Assembly: GCA_964448245.1 (NCBI GenBank)
Contig: CAYUWF010000003.1
Location: forward strand, 1-53,166
From: DATEVL01 sp964448245
GTDB taxonomy: Bacteria; Chloroflexota; Anaerolineae; Anaerolineales; E44-bin32
Length of the DNA: 53,166 bases
Direction: 5' to 3'
In this document: in pieces, positions 16,007 to 23,592 of the stretch
Layout: each line of letters begins with the position of its first letter
Position numbering within the stretch: the stretch's first letter is position 1
Program-made: the position numbers and the translations under genes
The notes under the pieces: model-generated
Told to the model about the DNA's origin: nothing
What the model saw: only the letters and a program-made list of their open reading frames with translations
Database searches by the model: none

Positions 16007-16249
16007 ATGGCAGACACCAACGAAGCGGTGCAAGGCATCATTATCGAACTTCTCGGGGTCGACGCGGCCAAGGTCATCCCGGAGGCTCGCTTCCGCGAAG
16101 ACCTCGAGGCCGACTCACTCGACTTGGTCGAATTGATCATGGCCTTCGAAGAGAAGTTCGGCGGGGAGATCTCCGACGAGGACGCACAGAAGATCACCAC
16201 GGTGGGGGAAGCCGTCACCTACATCGATACCCACATGAAGCCGAAGTAA
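16007..16249 (+). CDS. acpP: Acyl carrier protein
   Basis: An 80-residue acidic four-helix carrier that holds acyl chains on 4'-phosphopantetheine. The attachment serine is Ser37 in DSLDLVE, and EEKFGGEISDEDAQKI is the expected helix III region. A strong AGGAGG lies six bases upstream of the ATG. It is monocistronic: own extended -10 promoter, and an intrinsic terminator at 16313. No fatty-acid synthesis gene is next to it; plsX, which consumes acyl-ACP, is 16 kb away. Confidence 0.97.
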   Translation: MADTNEAVQGIIIELLGVDAAKVIPEARFREDLEADSLDLVELIMAFEEKFGGEISDEDAQKITTVGEAVTYIDTHMKPK

Positions 16250-16293
16250 ACCTCGCCTGCGCCGGCCGACCCGAGGAAGTCGGTTCGGCGGGG

Positions 16294-17487
16294 TTAGCGC
16301 CGCACTTTTCGAGAGCCGGCTCGTGCCGGCTCTTTGTTTTTCCGGCGAACAGGCCGGGAGGCGGCGATCAGGCTCCGCAGCCGGGCTTCCTCGCGGTCCT
16401 GCCGGCGCAGGTAGCCGCGCAGAAAGGTCGAACCGCGTAGCCGGAGCGCCATCGGCGCCACCACGCGCATGTCGTCGGGCCCGGCGCTGAGCCGGCCGTC
16501 GGCGCTGGCATAGGCCCGGGCGGCCTCGAAGAGCGTGATCTCCGCCCGAAGCGAGTCGATCCCCATCCGGCGAACGAGGTCGAGGCCGAAGATCTCGGCC
16601 TGCGGCTGGAGCACGACCTGCGGCAGAGCCTGTCGGGCCGCCGCCAGATCCTCCCCGGCCAGCGCCGTGTCGGCTTCGAAGCGCGCGATCAATCGGCGCG
16701 GGCTGTTGCGGAACGCCACCGACCGCCGATAGGCTTCCAGGCGGTCGTCGGGAACGGCCAGACCGCGCACGACCACGCGCAGGCCGAAACGATCGAAGAT
16801 CTGGGGGCGCAGGCTCCCTTCCTCCGGATTCATCGAACCGATCAGCACGAAGCGGGCGCGGTAGGTCCCCGAGAGCGACCCCCGCTGAACGGTGAAGATG
16901 CCCTGGGCGGCGGCGTCGAGGATGGCGTCGACGATCTCGTCCGGCATCAGGTTGGCCTCGTCGAGGTAGAGCAGGTTGCGATCCGAACGCGCCAACAGGC
17001 CGCGGCGCAGCCGCGATCGCCCGGCGCCGCCGGCGCGTTCATCGAGCCCGCCGACGACGTCTTCCAGCCGAGCGTTGAGGGGGAGCTCGACCAATCGCAC
17101 CCGGTCGAGATAGGTCAGCGGTTCGCCCAGCCCGTACTTGCGCGCGCAATCGGGGCAGACGGCATCGATGCCGCCGGTCTCGATGTCCTCCGGCAGACAG
17201 CCGTAGGCGCACAGGCTGCGCGCCACCTCGGGCAGCAGGTCGGCCAGGCTGCGCACGGCCGTCGTTTTGCCTGTGCCGCGCGGGCCGAGCAGCAGCACAC
17301 CGCCTACGTTCGGGTTGATCAACGCCAGGATCAAAGCCAGCTTCATCTCTTCCTGGCCGACAAGCGCCAGGAAGGGGAAGACCAGCTGCTCGGACAAGCC
17401 GAGGTCTTCCTGCGACGGCGCTTCCAGGAAGCGCTGCGAGCCGGCGCGCTGCAGGAGCTCCGTCAGGGAGCGCACGGGCTCGGTCAT
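16294..17487 (-). CDS. MoxR/ChlI-type AAA+ ATPase with a cysteine cluster
   Basis: A 397-residue AAA+ protein resembling magnesium-chelatase subunit I. Walker A is GPRGTGKT (68-75), Walker B is LLYLDEAN (172-179), sensor region GSMNPEEGSLRPQIFDRFGL follows. Between Walker A and B is an insert with Cys93, Cys97, Cys111 and Cys114 (CxxxC...CPDC), likely a zinc or Fe-S site. No VWA/ChlD partner or tetrapyrrole gene is adjacent, so a chelatase role is unsupported; relatives act as chaperone-like ATPases. Its ATG overlaps the thioesterase stop by one base (TGATG). The 3' end carries the ACP terminator on the other strand. Confidence 0.88.
   Translation of the reverse strand: MTEPVRSLTELLQRAGSQRFLEAPSQEDLGLSEQLVFPFLALVGQEEMKLALILALINPNVGGVLLLGPRGTGKTTAVRSLADLLPEVARSLCAYGCLPEDIETGGIDAVCPDCARKYGLGEPLTYLDRVRLVELPLNARLEDVVGGLDERAGGAGRSRLRRGLLARSDRNLLYLDEANLMPDEIVDAILDAAAQGIFTVQRGSLSGTYRARFVLIGSMNPEEGSLRPQIFDRFGLRVVVRGLAVPDDRLEAYRRSVAFRNSPRRLIARFEADTALAGEDLAAARQALPQVVLQPQAEIFGLDLVRRMGIDSLRAEITLFEAARAYASADGRLSAGPDDMRVVAPMALRLRGSTFLRGYLRRQDREEARLRSLIAASRPVRRKNKEPARAGSRKVRR
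16313..16341 (+). terminator. Intrinsic terminator of the acyl carrier protein gene
   Basis: Perfect 8-base stem gagccggc/gccggctc with tcgt loop, followed by tttgttttt on the plus strand, 64 bases after the ACP stop. It lies within the last codons of the convergent ATPase gene. Confidence 0.88.
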
Positions 17488-17990
17488 CAGGCCTCGTCCA
17501 GCGGATCCTGGCCGCGCTGCGCCAGCCGGTAGGCCTGGCGCTCCCGGCCGGCCGCCATGCGGCGGTTCTCGGCCTCCGTCTCCGCCAGCAGCGGCGGCAC
17601 CGGCTTAGGCCGGCCGGATTCATCGAGGGCGACGTACACCAGATAGCCGCTGTTGGTGTGCGTGCGCGTGCCGGTGACCGGGTCCTCGGCGATGACCTGG
17701 ACGCGCGTTTCAACCGACGTGCGCCCGACGTAGGTCACCTCGGCCTCGAGCACGACCAGATCGCCGATGCGGATCGGCTCGTGGAAACGCATTTGATCGA
17801 TGGCGACGGTGACGACGCGGGTCTGCGCGTGCCGCATCGCCGCCAGGGCGCCCGCTTCGTCGACCAGCTTCATGATCCAGCCGCCGTGGACGTCGCCGCG
17901 GAGATTGGCGTGTTCCGGCTGCATCAACTGGCTGAGGGTGACCCTGGAGGCGGCCACCGGTTTGGGGGCCGCCGGGGTCGGGTGACTCAC
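17487..17990 (-). CDS. Acyl-CoA thioesterase (hotdog fold, YciA/BACH-like)
   Basis: A 167-residue hotdog-fold hydrolase that would cleave acyl-CoA to fatty acid and CoA. The helix motif NLRGDVHGGWIMKLVDEAG, followed by RVVTVAIDQMRFHEPIRIGD and SGYLVYVALDE, matches the acyl-CoA hydrolase family. The start is GTG at 17990, overlapping the upstream stop (GTGA); the longer ORF upstream is a shadow of the neighbouring gene. It is followed with one-base overlap by the AAA+ gene. Chain-length specificity is unknown. Confidence 0.92.
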   Translation of the reverse strand: MSHPTPAAPKPVAASRVTLSQLMQPEHANLRGDVHGGWIMKLVDEAGALAAMRHAQTRVVTVAIDQMRFHEPIRIGDLVVLEAEVTYVGRTSVETRVQVIAEDPVTGTRTHTNSGYLVYVALDESGRPKPVPPLLAETEAENRRMAAGRERQAYRLAQRGQDPLDEA

Positions 17991-18364
17991 TCCATGTCCT
18001 TCTTCAGCTCGCCGGCATCGGTCGTGTGCAGCCGCTCCGGCTGCTCTTCGAGGACGTCGATCACCTCGAAGGGGAGGCCCGACATCATGGGGGGAAGCGG
18101 CACGGAGGCCGGCGGCCGGATGCGGGGTGGGGAAGGCAGAGGCTCGCGGCGCTCCAACTCGTCGTCCATCGTTCGCTTTCGCAGGATGCGTGGATCGGGT
18201 GTCAGCCAGCCGACGTAGAGTCCCTGAACGTCGTAGACCTGGCGGTCGGGCGTGACGAAGCCGATCCACTCGCCCTGCGGGCTGTACAGGTGCGGGAAGA
18301 CGAGCAGCGCCATCCAATCGCCGGGCGTGGAGTAGATCGGGATGGCTTTGGTCGGCGGCGTCAT
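17987..18364 (-). CDS. Four-fold beta-flower-like domain protein, unknown function
   Basis: A 125-residue protein. Its first ~75 residues contain repeating short beta units (IPIYSTPGDWMALLVFPHLY, GEWIGFVTPDRQVYD, GLYVGWLTPDPRIL) that resemble the 4-fold beta flower fold. The remaining part is Pro-rich with an acidic end and looks disordered. The ATG at 18364 gives the best start; the long upstream extension in the same frame is antisense-like and Arg-rich. It is coupled to the thioesterase by GTGA overlap. No catalytic residues are evident. Confidence 0.7.
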   Translation of the reverse strand: MTPPTKAIPIYSTPGDWMALLVFPHLYSPQGEWIGFVTPDRQVYDVQGLYVGWLTPDPRILRKRTMDDELERREPLPSPPRIRPPASVPLPPMMSGLPFEVIDVLEEQPERLHTTDAGELKKDME

Positions 18365-18392
18365 GTCCGTCGCTCCGAAGGCTCCACGTGCA

Positions 18393-18917
18393 TTATACCG
18401 GCGGGCTTTCGACCGACAACGGCGCGGGCTGAGCGCGCGGCTGGTCGACATCGGCGTAGGTCCACAGCCGGTTCGCCAGGAAGTTCCAGAACAATACGAT
18501 GATGATGGCGGCGGCCAGGGCCATGTTGATGCCGAGGGTGGAGGCCGAGACGGTCGCCGACGCCTCCAAGCCCGTCCCCAGCAAAATCGATGCCACGGAA
18601 GTAGAGGGGCCACGCAGCAGAGCAAGCACCGCCGTGCGGATCGCCAGGCCGATCAGGCTGACGACGGCGAATTGGCCGGCCTGGCGGCGCAGCGGTTTCG
18701 ATCGCGAATCGGGGTAGGTCCAGTAGCGGTTCCAGATGAAATTATTGGTCACCGCCGCCACGAAGGAGCATACCGACGCCGCAAGCCACGGAAGACCGAG
18801 CCGCGTGTGCAGCAGGTTGAAGGTCCCGATATCGATGACAAAGCCCAGCGTGCCGACGGCGCTGAACTTGACGAAGCGACTGAGCTCCGGTCGGGTGAGC
18901 AGGCGCGGTCGGGTCAC
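18393..18917 (-). CDS. GtrA-like membrane protein
   Basis: A 174-residue protein with four hydrophobic helices and the GtrA-family N-terminal motif RFVKFSAVGTLGFVIDIGTFNLL plus NFIWNRYWTYPD after the second helix and FWNFLANRLWTY at the end. Members move undecaprenyl-phosphate-linked sugars across the membrane or support cell-wall polysaccharide synthesis. The GTG start at 18917 overlaps the sugar-nucleotide decarboxylase stop (GTGA), supporting a shared role in surface glycan synthesis. No glycosyltransferase is adjacent. Confidence 0.9.
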   Translation of the reverse strand: MTRPRLLTRPELSRFVKFSAVGTLGFVIDIGTFNLLHTRLGLPWLAASVCSFVAAVTNNFIWNRYWTYPDSRSKPLRRQAGQFAVVSLIGLAIRTAVLALLRGPSTSVASILLGTGLEASATVSASTLGINMALAAAIIIVLFWNFLANRLWTYADVDQPRAQPAPLSVESPPV

Positions 18918-19864
18918 GATTTCTTCCGAAAGTCTTCGATGGTGGTCGCCAGACCACTCTCCAGGCTGATGGAGGGGGACCATCCCAGGAGCCGCAGGGC
19001 GCGGCTGATCTCTGGCTGGCGGCGATCGGGGTCGGAAGCATCGCGGCGCTCCGGATGGAGGGCGATGCCGGCCGCGTTCTGCGCCAGCCGGTTGGTTGCC
19101 TCGGCCAGCTCCCGGATCGTGATCTCGTCCGGGTTTCCCAAGTTGACCGGTTCGTGGACGTCCGAAAGCAGGAGCCGGTACAACCCTTCGATCAGGTCGT
19201 CGACGTAGCAGAAGGACCTTGTCTGACTCCCGTCCCCGTAGACGGTCAGCGGGTTTCCAGCGAGGGCCTGGGTGATGAAGTTCGGCACGGCCCGGCCGTC
19301 GTCGCGGCGCATGCGCGGGCCGTACGTGTTGAAGATGCGGGCGATGCGCGTATCGATCCCATGAGTACGATGGTAGGCCATCGTGATCGCTTCGGCAAAA
19401 CGCTTGGCCTCGTCGTAGACCGAGCGCGGTCCGATCGGATCGACGTGGCCCCAGTAGGACTCAGCCTGCGGGTGGGTTTCCGGATTGCCGTAGATTTCGG
19501 AGGTCGAGGCCAGCAGGAAGCGCGCCCGGTGGGCGCGGGCGACGCCCAGGGCGTTGTGGGTGCCGAGGGCGCCCGCCTTGAGCGTCTGGATGGGCAGTTG
19601 GGGATAGCCGTAGGGCGAGGCCGGATTGGGGCTGGCCGGGGACGCCAGATGGACGACGGCTTCGACCGAGCCCGGGACGAAGATGAAGTTGGAGACGTCG
19701 TAGCGGACGAACGTGAATTCGCTGCGGCCGGCCAGATGGGCAAGGTTCTGCGCGCTGCCGGTGATCAGGTTGTCGATCACGATCACGGCGTGCCCTTCGG
19801 CCAGGAGCCGGTCGCAGAAATGCGAGCCGATGAAACCGGCGCCGCCGGTCACCAGGACGCGCAC
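18914..19864 (-). CDS. UDP-glucuronate decarboxylase-like SDR (UDP-xylose synthase)
   Basis: A 316-residue extended SDR enzyme. It has the NAD-binding GGAGFIGSHFCD (7-18), HLASPASPNPASP, catalytic Tyr/Lys in YDEAKR, and STSEIYGNPETHPQAESYWG plus GPRSVYDE, which match UDP-glucuronic acid decarboxylase more closely than dTDP-glucose dehydratase. It would convert UDP-GlcA to UDP-xylose for surface glycans. It overlaps the GtrA-like gene downstream. A related UDP-sugar epimerase/dehydratase remains possible. Confidence 0.88.
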   Translation of the reverse strand: MRVLVTGGAGFIGSHFCDRLLAEGHAVIVIDNLITGSAQNLAHLAGRSEFTFVRYDVSNFIFVPGSVEAVVHLASPASPNPASPYGYPQLPIQTLKAGALGTHNALGVARAHRARFLLASTSEIYGNPETHPQAESYWGHVDPIGPRSVYDEAKRFAEAITMAYHRTHGIDTRIARIFNTYGPRMRRDDGRAVPNFITQALAGNPLTVYGDGSQTRSFCYVDDLIEGLYRLLLSDVHEPVNLGNPDEITIRELAEATNRLAQNAAGIALHPERRDASDPDRRQPEISRALRLLGWSPSISLESGLATTIEDFRKKS

Positions 19865-19901
19865 GGATGCCTCCCAGGGCGCTGGCGGGTCGGGAAAAAG
19901 G

Positions 19902-21554
19902 TCATGGGGCGCTCCAATCGATGGCGGAGACCTGCCCGTCGCTCGTCAGGCGATGGGCCTGCGTGCTGGCCACGTCGACGATCCACAAGTCCCCCTGATA
20001 AATCACCGCCAGACGCTGTCCGTCCGGAGACCAGGCCACGCGATGTGGCTCGAGGCCCGGCTCACCTTCGGCGGGGAAGAGCGTGCGCAGGTTGCTGCCG
20101 TCGCGGTCGATGACCGCCAGGCGGTAGCGGCTCGACTCGCTCTCCAGCGGGGTCAACGCCTGGAGGAAGGCGATCTGATGGTCGACCTCACCGTCGGGGA
20201 GCAGGCGCGGCGGCGAGACGACCGGCTCGGCGAACATCCCACTGCGCAGGTGGAGCGGGAGAGCCGCGCCGCTCGTCGGCTGAAGCGCCACGAGATCGAA
20301 CGCGGGCGAGGCGGCTTCCGTTTCGAGGCCGACGGGTGGGCCGTGCCGCACCGTGAAGAGCGTGCGATCGTCCCAGGCCCAACTGATGCCGGGCACCCAG
20401 GCCCAATCGCCGAGGGTCTGATAAGGCGTCATCTCCAGCGCCGGCGCCAGCGACGGGTCGTCGACCGAGACGACTCCCACGCCGTCCGGCCGCGCGTAGG
20501 CCAGGTGCGCCGCGTCCGGGGCCCAGGCAAAGGACGAGCCCCACCAACCGTATTGCCCGCCGGAGTTGGCCGGGAGCAGAGGCCGGGGTGGTCCGGCCCG
20601 GACTCGCTCGCCATCGGGCCGGACCGTCACCAGGTTTAGGTCGTTGTTGGCCTGCCACCCGGGCGCCGCCGGACGCGGCTCGACGGTGCTGAAGGCGACG
20701 ACCAGCTCCGTGGGATCCGGGGACCAATCGGCGAAATGAACGACGTTCGACGCGCCGAGCGAGAAGGGCGCGGGGTTGCGGCCGAGCGCCGAGACTGCCC
20801 ACAAGGCGTTAATCTCCTCGGTCTCCTGCGGGTCGTGCCGGGTGAAGGCCAACCAGGCCGCGTCCGGCGAGAGTTCCAGGATGCGACCATCGGCATCCCC
20901 GGAGACCGTGACCGGTGTGCGGCTTCCGCTGTCGCCCGAGATGGTCCAGACGTTGCCGGACGAGATATAGGCCAGCGTGCCTTCGATCGGCACCGGGCTA
21001 TAGGCCGTCAGCGCACCCACCATCAGGATCTCGGGCTTCGGCTCCAAGACGATCTGGCTCTTGACCGGCGTGCGCGAAATCTCGAGGCCTTCTTCCGTCA
21101 CGATGCGAAACGTGATCTCCTTCAGCCCATTCTCCCCGGCCTGGAGCAGCCGCGTTTCTCCCTCGGGGAGGACCTCGTTGCGCAGCGTCTGCTGCGGGAA
21201 GGGCAGGGTGACCTGCTCGACCTCGAAGGTCTCCTCGAGGCGGGTGACTTCGATTCGGGTTCCATCGGTGACGAGCGTGTAGGCCGGGGGTTGCAGGCGA
21301 TCGAGCTCGCCCAACTCGACTCCGGCGGCATCCAGGGCCTGCACCACCGATGATCCGGAGGGGACGGCGGCGCGCACTTCGTCGCCATCGGCGGCGATGA
21401 GGACCGAAATCGCCCCGGCCGTCGCCTGCGGACCGACACAAGCGCCGAGCGACGCCGTCAGCAGCAGCGCCAGGACGCCTCGAAGCGCCGCGCGCGGGCC
21501 GCGGCGTGTCGGAGGCAATGGAGAGAAGTCGGCCGGCTGGTATAATCCGCCCAC
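19902..21554 (-). CDS. Lipoprotein with G5-like domain and TolB-like beta-propeller
   Basis: A predicted 550-residue surface lipoprotein. It has a signal helix and lipobox LGAC (Cys about 39), a beta-grasp segment followed by a G5-like region (VTLPFPQQTLRNEVLPEG... EEGLEISRTPVKSQIV, about 115-170), then WD40/PD40-type repeats (for example WSPDPTELVVAF, WAPDAAHLAYARPDG, WSPDGQRLAVIYQGDLW). G5 domains are associated with adhesion to cell-wall glycans. The listed start is GTG at 21554; a TTG near 21519 (giving LPPTRRGPRAALRG) fits a signal peptide better. It sits six bases after the preceding lipoprotein gene and would be co-transcribed with it. Confidence 0.82.
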   Translation of the reverse strand: MGGLYQPADFSPLPPTRRGPRAALRGVLALLLTASLGACVGPQATAGAISVLIAADGDEVRAAVPSGSSVVQALDAAGVELGELDRLQPPAYTLVTDGTRIEVTRLEETFEVEQVTLPFPQQTLRNEVLPEGETRLLQAGENGLKEITFRIVTEEGLEISRTPVKSQIVLEPKPEILMVGALTAYSPVPIEGTLAYISSGNVWTISGDSGSRTPVTVSGDADGRILELSPDAAWLAFTRHDPQETEEINALWAVSALGRNPAPFSLGASNVVHFADWSPDPTELVVAFSTVEPRPAAPGWQANNDLNLVTVRPDGERVRAGPPRPLLPANSGGQYGWWGSSFAWAPDAAHLAYARPDGVGVVSVDDPSLAPALEMTPYQTLGDWAWVPGISWAWDDRTLFTVRHGPPVGLETEAASPAFDLVALQPTSGAALPLHLRSGMFAEPVVSPPRLLPDGEVDHQIAFLQALTPLESESSRYRLAVIDRDGSNLRTLFPAEGEPGLEPHRVAWSPDGQRLAVIYQGDLWIVDVASTQAHRLTSDGQVSAIDWSAP

Positions 21555-21560
21555 GTGAGC

Positions 21561-22136
21561 TCAGCGCAGTTCGGCGACGATCGCCAGCGCCCCATCGGCG
21601 ACGGCAATCGACGTCACCCGGAATCCGGTAGCCAGCGACCCCATCGGCCCCGCCAGGGCCTCGCTCAACATAGCGGAGATGCTCTCCCGAATCCCCTGCG
21701 GTGCAGGAAGCGGGCCGAAGTCGGCCGAGGTCAGTTCGAAGCCGAGGCGACCCTGCGCGTCGATGACGGGCGTGATGACGAAGCGCACGCTGGCCTCGAA
21801 CGGCCCCTGCTGGACGACCCCATAGACCTGGATGACCCCGTCGCGCAGCGTCACCGCCGGCGAGTGGAAAAGGGGGTCTTCTTCTCCGCCGAGACGCGTC
21901 GTCAGCGCCGAGGTCAACTGTTCCTCCGTCAGAAGGACCGTCACCTGGCCGCTGGTCACCGCGCCTTCGAGCGCCTCGGTCCACGACTCAGACGCCTGCG
22001 TGGCGGCGCCGGTCGAGGCCTCCGGTGCAGCCGGCAGATCCGGGCCGCCGAGGTTGAGGCGACAGGCCACGGTGGAGGCGGCGAGCATCACCACGATCCA
22101 GCCGGACACGGCACAACGACGACGATGAAATCGCAT
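21561..22136 (-). CDS. Predicted lipoprotein with LmeA/DUF2993-like features
   Basis: A 191-residue protein with an N-terminal signal (about 9-25) ending in a lipobox-like VAC (Cys25) and a short Ala/Thr/Ser linker. The body has VLLTEEQLTSALTTRL, DGVIQVYGVVQQGPFEASVRF and a C-terminal TSIAVADGALAIVAEL strand. These resemble tubular lipid-binding envelope proteins of the DUF2993/LmeA type, but the match is by pattern only. The ATG at 22136 is chosen because the signal peptide starts there. The gene is divergent from scpB, and its promoter lies inside the 5' end of scpB. Confidence 0.7.
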   Translation of the reverse strand: MRFHRRRCAVSGWIVVMLAASTVACRLNLGGPDLPAAPEASTGAATQASESWTEALEGAVTSGQVTVLLTEEQLTSALTTRLGGEEDPLFHSPAVTLRDGVIQVYGVVQQGPFEASVRFVITPVIDAQGRLGFELTSADFGPLPAPQGIRESISAMLSEALAGPMGSLATGFRVTSIAVADGALAIVAELR

Positions 22137-22180
22137 CTCTGTTTCACAGCGCGGCCCGCTCCTCGAAGGTCCGCGCGCAC

Positions 22181-22789
22181 ATGGACGATCGCGGCGTGAA
22201 CGAGCCGACCGCGGATTATAGCACCCCGGGGCAGTTGGCCGACGCTGCGCTGACACCCGAGGCGCGGCTGGAAGCGCTGCTCTTCGTCTCCGGGACGCCG
22301 GTGACGGCGCAGCGCCTCGGCGAAGCGCTGGGTGTCGGCAGCGCAGAGGTGGACGAGGCCCTGCCGCATCTCGAGGCGCAGCTCGCCCGGCGCGGGCTGC
22401 GCCTGCAGCGGCACCGAGGCGGGTACTCCCTGACGACCGCGCCGCAGGCGGCGGGGGACGTTGCCCGCCTGCTCGACCTGGAAAGCAGCGCCCACCTGAC
22501 GCGGGCCGCCCTCGAGACGCTCTCGATCATCGCCTATCACCAGCCGGCGACGCGCCCGCTGATCGACAGCATCCGCGGCGTCAACTCCGAGGCCTCCGTC
22601 CACACACTGGTGCGTTATGGGCTGGTGGAGGAGTCGGGGCGCGGCGAAGGTCCGGGGCGGCCGATCCTGTACGCGACGACGCAGGACTTCCTCCATCACT
22701 TCGGCCTGCGCTCCCTGGCCGCCCTTCCCCCTCTCGAGACGGGGGAGGCCGAGACGTTACCGCTCGCCCCGCCGCAGGATGACCCCTGA
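22181..22789 (+). CDS. scpB: Segregation and condensation protein B
   Basis: A 202-residue subunit of the SMC-ScpAB condensin that organises and segregates the chromosome. It has two winged-helix domains, with EARLEALLFVSGTPVT (about 28-43) and TRAALETLSIIAYHQPATRPLIDSIRGVNSE (about 107-137) as hallmark stretches. scpA, usually adjacent, is not in the window. The gene starts the rightward chain of overlapping genes and touches rluB by a TGATG overlap; scpB-rluB adjacency is common in bacteria. Confidence 0.95.
   Translation: MDDRGVNEPTADYSTPGQLADAALTPEARLEALLFVSGTPVTAQRLGEALGVGSAEVDEALPHLEAQLARRGLRLQRHRGGYSLTTAPQAAGDVARLLDLESSAHLTRAALETLSIIAYHQPATRPLIDSIRGVNSEASVHTLVRYGLVEESGRGEGPGRPILYATTQDFLHHFGLRSLAALPPLETGEAETLPLAPPQDDP
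22215..22223 (-). promoter_or_regulatory. Extended -10 promoter of the leftward lipoprotein operon
   Basis: Minus strand TGCTATAAT, about 79 bases before the lipoprotein ATG at 22136, within the scpB coding sequence. The surrounding GTGCTATAATCCGC is identical to that before the kinase operon at 13739. Confidence 0.55.
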
Positions 22790-23592
22790 TGGAACGCCTG
22801 CAGAAGATCCTGGCACGCGCCGGCGTCGCCTCGCGCCGTGCCAGCGAAGTGCTGATCGAGCAGCGGCGGGTGACTGTCAACGGGGAGCCGGCGCGCATCG
22901 GCCAGCAGGCGGACCTGGCCCGCGACGAAATCCGGGTGGACGGACACCGCCTCCAGGCCGCCGCCGATCCGGTCTGGGTGGTGTTGAACAAACCGGCCGG
23001 GGTGGTGGTGTCCGATCGAGCGCAGGGCCTGCGCCGCACCGCCCGCCAGCTCGTCGACCTGCCGACGCGGCTGTTCGCCGTCGGGCGGTTGGACGTCGAG
23101 AGCGAGGGCCTGGTGGTGCTGACGAACAACGGAGGGCTGGCCGAGCGGCTGGCGCACCCGCGTTATGAGCACGAGAAGGAATACCGACTCCTGCTCAACC
23201 GGGCCCCGGATGATGAGCAGCTGGCCACGTGGGGTCGGGGGCTGGTGCTGGGCGACGGCCATCGCACGCGACCGGCGCGCGTCTGGCGGGAGTCGGGCGG
23301 ACAATCCCAGCGCTGGCTCCGTCTCGTCCTGCGCGAGGGCCACAAACGTCAGATCCGCCAGTCGGCCAAGGCGTTGGGACTGCGGGTGGAGCGATTGATC
23401 CGCATCCGCCTGGGGCCTTTCGAGCTGGGCACAATGAAACCGGGCGAGTGGCGCCTGGCGACGGACAGGGAAGTGGCGCGCCTCGAAGAGGCCGCAACGC
23501 CTCCACGAGGCCGGCCGCGGCGTCTGCCGACCGCCGCTCGGCCGGGAGCCGCGTGCCGCCGGAAACAGTCTCCTTCCAAGGAGCGCCGATGA
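22789..23592 (+). CDS. rluB: rRNA pseudouridine synthase, RsuA/RluB family
   Basis: A 267-residue enzyme isomerising a uridine in 23S (RluB type) or 16S rRNA. It has an S4 RNA-binding domain (residues 2-60: RLQKILARAGVASRRASE) and a catalytic domain with GRLDVESEGLVVLTN (catalytic Asp102) and REGHKRQIRQ. The C-terminal ~40 residues are basic and low-complexity. It overlaps scpB by one base and sucC by ATGA. Assignment to RluB rather than RsuA rests on the scpB neighbour and is not certain. Confidence 0.93.
   Translation: MERLQKILARAGVASRRASEVLIEQRRVTVNGEPARIGQQADLARDEIRVDGHRLQAAADPVWVVLNKPAGVVVSDRAQGLRRTARQLVDLPTRLFAVGRLDVESEGLVVLTNNGGLAERLAHPRYEHEKEYRLLLNRAPDDEQLATWGRGLVLGDGHRTRPARVWRESGGQSQRWLRLVLREGHKRQIRQSAKALGLRVERLIRIRLGPFELGTMKPGEWRLATDREVARLEEAATPPRGRPRRLPTAARPGAACRRKQSPSKERR

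Noticed and set aside
16294..17487. Magnesium chelatase subunit I (bchI/chlI)
   Set aside because: Similar AAA+ fold, but no ChlD/ChlH or other tetrapyrrole gene is near and the cysteine insert is atypical; a specific chelatase call is not supported.
21541..21549. TGGTATAAT-like box on the plus strand near 21541
   Set aside because: No rightward gene follows for 640 bases; it lies within the 5' end of a leftward gene and is probably chance.
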